Part shown: positions 59,217 through 64,000 of the stretch, one piece after another
Layout of the letters: each line of letters opens with the position of its first letter
Position numbering within the stretch: position 1 is the stretch's first letter
Source of the DNA: Pseudopithomyces maydicus
Lineage: Eukaryota > Ascomycota > Dothideomycetes > Pleosporales > Didymosphaeriaceae
Reading direction: 5' to 3'
Length of the DNA: 64,000 nucleotides
Assembly (NCBI GenBank): GCA_026873275.1
Contig: JANTUC010000012.1
Coordinates: forward strand, 1,596,783 to 1,660,782
Notes under the pieces: model-generated
The model's input: only the letters and a program-made list of their open reading frames with translations
Told to the model about the DNA's origin: nothing
Databases searched by the model: none
Made by a program: the position numbers and the translations under genes

Positions 59217-62200
59217 CCCTAAGAATAGTTCTATAATATTAATTATTATAATAATACCCCACTTCTCCTTCTATTTAAAGATATAATATACCTCTTCTTC
59301 TATTATATCTTTCTTTTTAATGGGTGGGCTCGCTGCCCACTCTTATTTAAATTTTTATAATAACTTTTTAGAGTGGCCAGTCCTAGATCTTTAGAGATAC
59401 GTCTATAATATATATTTATTATTATAGATATTAGAATTAAATTAGTTTCTAGTAGTTAATACTTATAAGCTAGTTTCTATAATACAAATACTATTTCCAA
59501 TTTTACGTCATTCTTCTAGAGTAATAAAGTAGTAGAATATTTGCCTTGTCTTAACTTCTTAAGACTTAATAGAAGTTATAGTAAAATCTCGTAAATAATT
59601 AACTTAGAACTCTGGGATGAGGAGTATAACACTATAATATTAATAGAAAAAGAGAGATATACTACTTAAAAGTTATTATAGCCTAAATTATAGTAAATAT
59701 AAAAGAATAATATATAATAGTGCACTATATACTGTGTATTACTATTATAATTTTTTATAGTTAAATATATAAAGAGTTAAGAAAACAGTTTATATTTTTA
59801 TTTAGTAATCTAAAGTTAGCCAATAATAAGAATTACTATTAATATAATACTTATTATAGCCAATTATATTAAATATATTAACCTAACTTAAATATATTTC
59901 TAAATATAATAAGGAAACAACTCCCTAGGGAACTTATATATTACTCTTAAGTCTTTATATTAATTAGGAAGGAAACTAATCTATCTATACTATATTATAT
60001 TAGGTAAATAATAAATTTAAATATATCTAGATCCACGCTCCACTACCCCATTTATAATATATATATTATATATTATTTATATTCTAAATAAGCTTTATTA
60101 TGGAGACTTATATTCTAGATAAGCCTTTCTAATATATAGAGTTAATTATTATTTAATAATAACTTCTAGTATTTTATATTAGAACTTAACTCGGCCGCTA
60201 TAATCGAGCTTTTATATATTTTTTAAATAGTGCAATAAATTTTTATTACTTAAATTTTATCTTTTTTATTCTTATATAATATATTTTTAATATACTTTTA
60301 AATTCACGGCGAAGGGTTCCTATACCCCCTTTAATATATATTATTAAAGCCAGTTATAAAAGGAATAATTAAGATCGGCTTTAAATTATTACTTTATAGA
60401 TAATACTATTATTATCTATATAATTTTTATTAAAGATAAGTCTAACTATTTTATTAGTCTTTTAATTAATAATTACTTTGTTTATATAATAATCTATATC
60501 CCTTAGATTATTATTTCCTACCTTATAAATAATAATAATACCTAGTATAATAGTACTATTATTTATATTTATAATAATTATAACTTCCTAATCCCCTACT
60601 AAAATATCTTTTATAACTATTATTTAAACCTAAATTCTTAGTTATTTCTTCTTTAAAAATAAAGATAAAAAGACTCTAAAGCCTAGTATAATCTTTATAT
60701 TTATACCTGAGGGCCCTATAGTTTATATACCTATATTATAAAGCTATTATCTTTTCTTAAAGAAACTTTACTAACTATAATTATTCTATTTTATAGATTT
60801 ATTACTATAATTACTAGGCCTACTAAATTAATAGAAATAGTATTATCTTTAGTAGATATAATATAAAATATTATAAATAGTATAAACTTATTTTTACTAG
60901 GCGCTATTGCTCCGCTAATTATTTTAAGTATTATTAATAAGTGTTACTTTTTATATAATTATAGTGGCTAGTAGTTAGGTCTAGTACTAGTAGTTTACCT
61001 TAGAATTCTACTTATGTAAAGAATATTAAAACTAAGTTTTATTAAATTTTAATTTTTAAAATTATATTTAATATTAACTATAAAATTTAAGATATATACT
61101 AGTTTCCTTTTCTTTTTTATAATAGGATTAGGCTATATATCACTATTATAAATTATTAAAGAGATTACTTAGCATTCTATTATTTTAAAAAAATTTCTAC
61201 CCTTAATACCTAAAGACTACCTACTATATATATATTCTATTTTAATACTCCTTTCACGCTCTAAAAATATAAAATAATATATAAGTATTATAATTCACGC
61301 GAAGTGGGGTAGGAACTTATTATTATAATCACTTCTACTTCTAGCCGCTGGATCCCAGGTTATTTAGAATATATAACTAATACTAGTTCTAACTATTATA
61401 TATAACGCATAAACTAAAGTCCCGTATAGGATCTTAGGACTTATGGGATAAGTAAAGATATAGGAGCTAATAAGGTATAGTTATATACAAATATAGGATT
61501 TTAGGACTTATGGGATTTTGGGACTTATAGGATTTTAGGACTTATGGGATTTTGGGACTTATGGGATAATGGGACTTATGGGACTAGTTGTGTATATAGA
61601 GACTTAAGTATCCTACTAAATACTTGTGTTTAACCTATTTATTAATCTATTATTTGGATTCACTCAGGCCTCCTTATTAATTTAGTATTATTCGTGATAC
61701 TAATACTAACTACCCTATTAACCCATTTACGCAGTTAATAACCCTTCTCCCTCTATAAGTTACTCCTGTCCGAGAACTAATCTTAACCTCTAGGACTAGC
61801 TATCCTCGTGGTTATAATAATAAGTCCTTTTTAAAAACTATCTCCTACACTTTTAAAGCCTTTTATTAATAATTTATTGGTATAATAGTAATCGTAAATT
61901 AATATATATTCTATTATTTACTTTACTATATTAGGTAAACTTCTATTAATATATTTTATAAGTAAGATAATACTTTCCCCTTTTAGGAAATCCTCCACTA
62001 TTATTATATATTATAACTAGAGGACCATTTTTATTAAAAAAAATAAATTAACTTTATTATATATAAAAGATTATTTTAATTCACTATTCTTTAATAAGCT
62101 AAATAATAGGTTATATACTAATATTATAAGTTTTTTAGTAGTAAAGGTGGCGCTATTCCCTTTTTAGATAAATTATATATTAGAACTTTTAAATTATTAT

Positions 62201-64000
62201 AATATATATAACCCTTTTAGAAGAATATCTACTCTTATAAAAATATTAATATAAAACTATTATAGATACACTCCAATCCTTAATTAATATAATTATAAAT
62301 ATACTTAATATAGGGCTTTATGAATATAGTATACTAAAATCCCTCTACTTAGTATTTAAACTTAGGCCTATTATTTATTTTCTAAAGTAATAAATAAAAT
62401 ATACTATATAAACTAATAGTCTATTTATAATTTATATATATAAACACATACTCCTAGTAATAGAAAGATAAAATTTAGTAATTATAATAATCTCTAGGCA
62501 CTTAATTAATAATTAGAAATCTTTATAAATAGTAATTTTTAGACTAAATATAGTTAAATAATAATATATTATACTTACTAAGAAGACTATTATATAATAT
62601 AATATATTAGAGCATAGGTATTAACACTAAAATTATTTTTAGTACTTAGGCTTTAATAAATAAGATTATTAAAAGGATATTTCTAGTTCTAATATATAAT
62701 AGAATATAATTACGAATTAAAATAAATTTAATAGTTTCCCGCTAACTTATAAGACTAGTAAAAAGATAGAATTAGATTCTATTAATTCTATATAGTTATT
62801 ATATTAATAGGGTATCTAGGGAAGGTACACTTTTTAATTATTTAAATTTAAAGACGCACTAAGCTATAATATTATTTAATTAATTCAGGCGTCTAGGCGA
62901 TATATATATTATATAATATATAAAGGCCCCTAATCTAACTATAAGATATTACTATTTATACTATATAATCTATATAATACTTATATAAAATTAAAATAGA
63001 TAGGAAAAACTTAGATTTTATTTATATATTAGGTATATATAATAAAATTTATAAACTATATAATTATCTATTAATGCACTTAAACTACTCTATAAATAGA
63101 ATTATTATTACTAATAATCTATATTCTATAGACTAATATTATAATAATAAAGTAATTTTTCTATTCTCGCTTAAGTATACTTTAAAATAAAAATTTTTAG
63201 TATAATAAACTTTAAGGGCCTAATCTATCCCCTTAGATAAGCTGTAACCTAATTTATAATTAATATATATAAATATATTCCTATAATTCAATAAATAGAA
63301 TTATAACTATAAAATAGCTTTTTAGTAAATTATATATATTATTATTTTATGCCACGCTGGCAATTTTAAAAATAGATATTATATTATATAAATAATTTAC
63401 TAGATAAGATGCCCAGCCAGAGATAATTAAATAATATATTTATATATAAAATTAAATAATAAGGCTATTCTATATTTAAATATAAAATGCAAGACCTAAC
63501 TTCTATATTACTAAGATTTATATATAGGAATAGAATTAATTTATGCTATAATAATTTTTTTTAAATATTATTATTTCTAAAAATTAATAAAATTCAATCA
63601 GCTAACGTTACTTACAAAATATATATTAGGACTAAGAAACCTTATTCTATATAATATATATAGGTTATTATACCCTCCATTAAGATATAATCTATTTTAT
63701 TTTAAAACTTATATATTTACTTAATTCTATACTCTTCCTTATACTCGTGAAGTGGGATTAACTATATAGTAATATATTAGTATTAAGTCTTTTTAAAATT
63801 AATTAGAGAGTAAGATATTTATAACTCTATTTTACCTACTTTAATAAGAGTGTTATACTAATATATTAACACTTTATTTATATTATATCTAAAAACTATA
63901 ATTTATTATTATAACTATAAGAGTAGTTAATTCTAGAAGTTAAGATTAATTCTTAGGCAGGAGTAACTTATAGAGAAAGAAGGATTATTAACTATATAAG
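59217..64000. other. AT-rich RIP-type desert
   Basis: 4.8 kb almost entirely of A and T with TA-rich steps and no open frames worth annotating. Small patches with some G and C (around 59320-59340, 60300, 61310-61360, 61730-61800) may be less mutated remnants of older repeats. The pattern fits repeat-induced point mutation of ancient transposons, or a subtelomeric or centromere-type isochore. I see no telomere repeat. Confidence 0.75.
61495..61586 (+). repeat. 17-bp tandem repeat, about 5.4 copies
   Basis: Units of the form (A/G)GGATTTT(A/G)GGACTTAT alternate in two variants, A-G-G-A...A-G-G and G-G-G-A...G-G-G, then a copy with ATAA in place of TTTT, and end in a partial unit. A looser copy of the core (TTAGGACTTATGGGAT) lies at about 61434-61449. 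It is markedly G-rich on one strand within an AT desert. Confidence 0.85.

Noticed and set aside
1..64000. tRNA, rRNA or CRISPR features
   Set aside because: No cloverleaf-like or rRNA-like segments were recognised by eye, and repeat-spacer arrays are not expected in a fungal genome; a tRNA scan would be needed to exclude tRNAs.

Overview
The window reads as nuclear DNA of a filamentous ascomycete (Pezizomycotina). Genes carry many short introns (mostly 45-100 nt, GTAAGT-like donors), and the families are typical of such fungi: siderophore-iron MFS transporter, Pth11-type rhodopsin-domain receptor, NRPS-like A-T-R reductase, LysM/GH18 chitinase, NmrA-like protein and F-box proteins. There is also a Ty3/gypsy chromovirus sitting in an extremely AT-rich tract of the kind repeat-induced point mutation (RIP) leaves. 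I cannot name the species.

Layout. 1-3.2 kb: end of a possible gene, then the promoter of a siderophore transporter (3.2-5.1 kb) with two perfect fungal iron-regulator GATA sites. 5.3-17.9 kb: a probable secondary-metabolite cluster with a membrane P450 (minus), a UbiA-type prenyltransferase/terpene-cyclase-like enzyme (plus), a rhodopsin-domain receptor (minus), an NRPS-like A-T-reductase (plus) and a 14-TM MFS exporter (plus). 18.2-25 kb: two amino-acid transporters separated by about 3.4 kb in which I see no gene. 25.2-35.5 kb: F-box protein, a secreted basic-repeat protein, a conserved hypothetical, a small DUF4267-like membrane protein and a large chitinase. 36.9-48.1 kb: NmrA-like and phosphotransferase genes mixed with decayed genes (ankyrin, F-box/LRR-like, VTC-like, PAP2 phosphatase). 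49.1-51.5 kb: a TLC-like membrane protein and the broken 3' part of an MFS transporter. 51.5-64 kb: AT-rich desert, interrupted by one complete, apparently young chromovirus (52060-59211) with 496-bp LTRs identical by eye and a 5-bp target-site duplication.

The most interesting items are: (i) a gene on the antisense strand inside the retrotransposon's 3' end, encoding a Zn2Cys6-spaced cysteine cluster plus coiled coil, with a plausible intron; (ii) three C-x4-C-x2-H modules inserted between the nucleocapsid knuckle and protease of the retrotransposon polyprotein; (iii) a long double-hairpin array flanked by E-boxes in the LTR promoter; (iv) the P450/UbiA/A-T-R/MFS cluster.

Caution for readers: at least nine reading-frame breaks in otherwise intact genes can each be explained by one base, and nearly all of these lie in or next to homopolymer runs. 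This looks more like systematic indel error in the assembly than decay, so those genes are annotated as single genes across the break.
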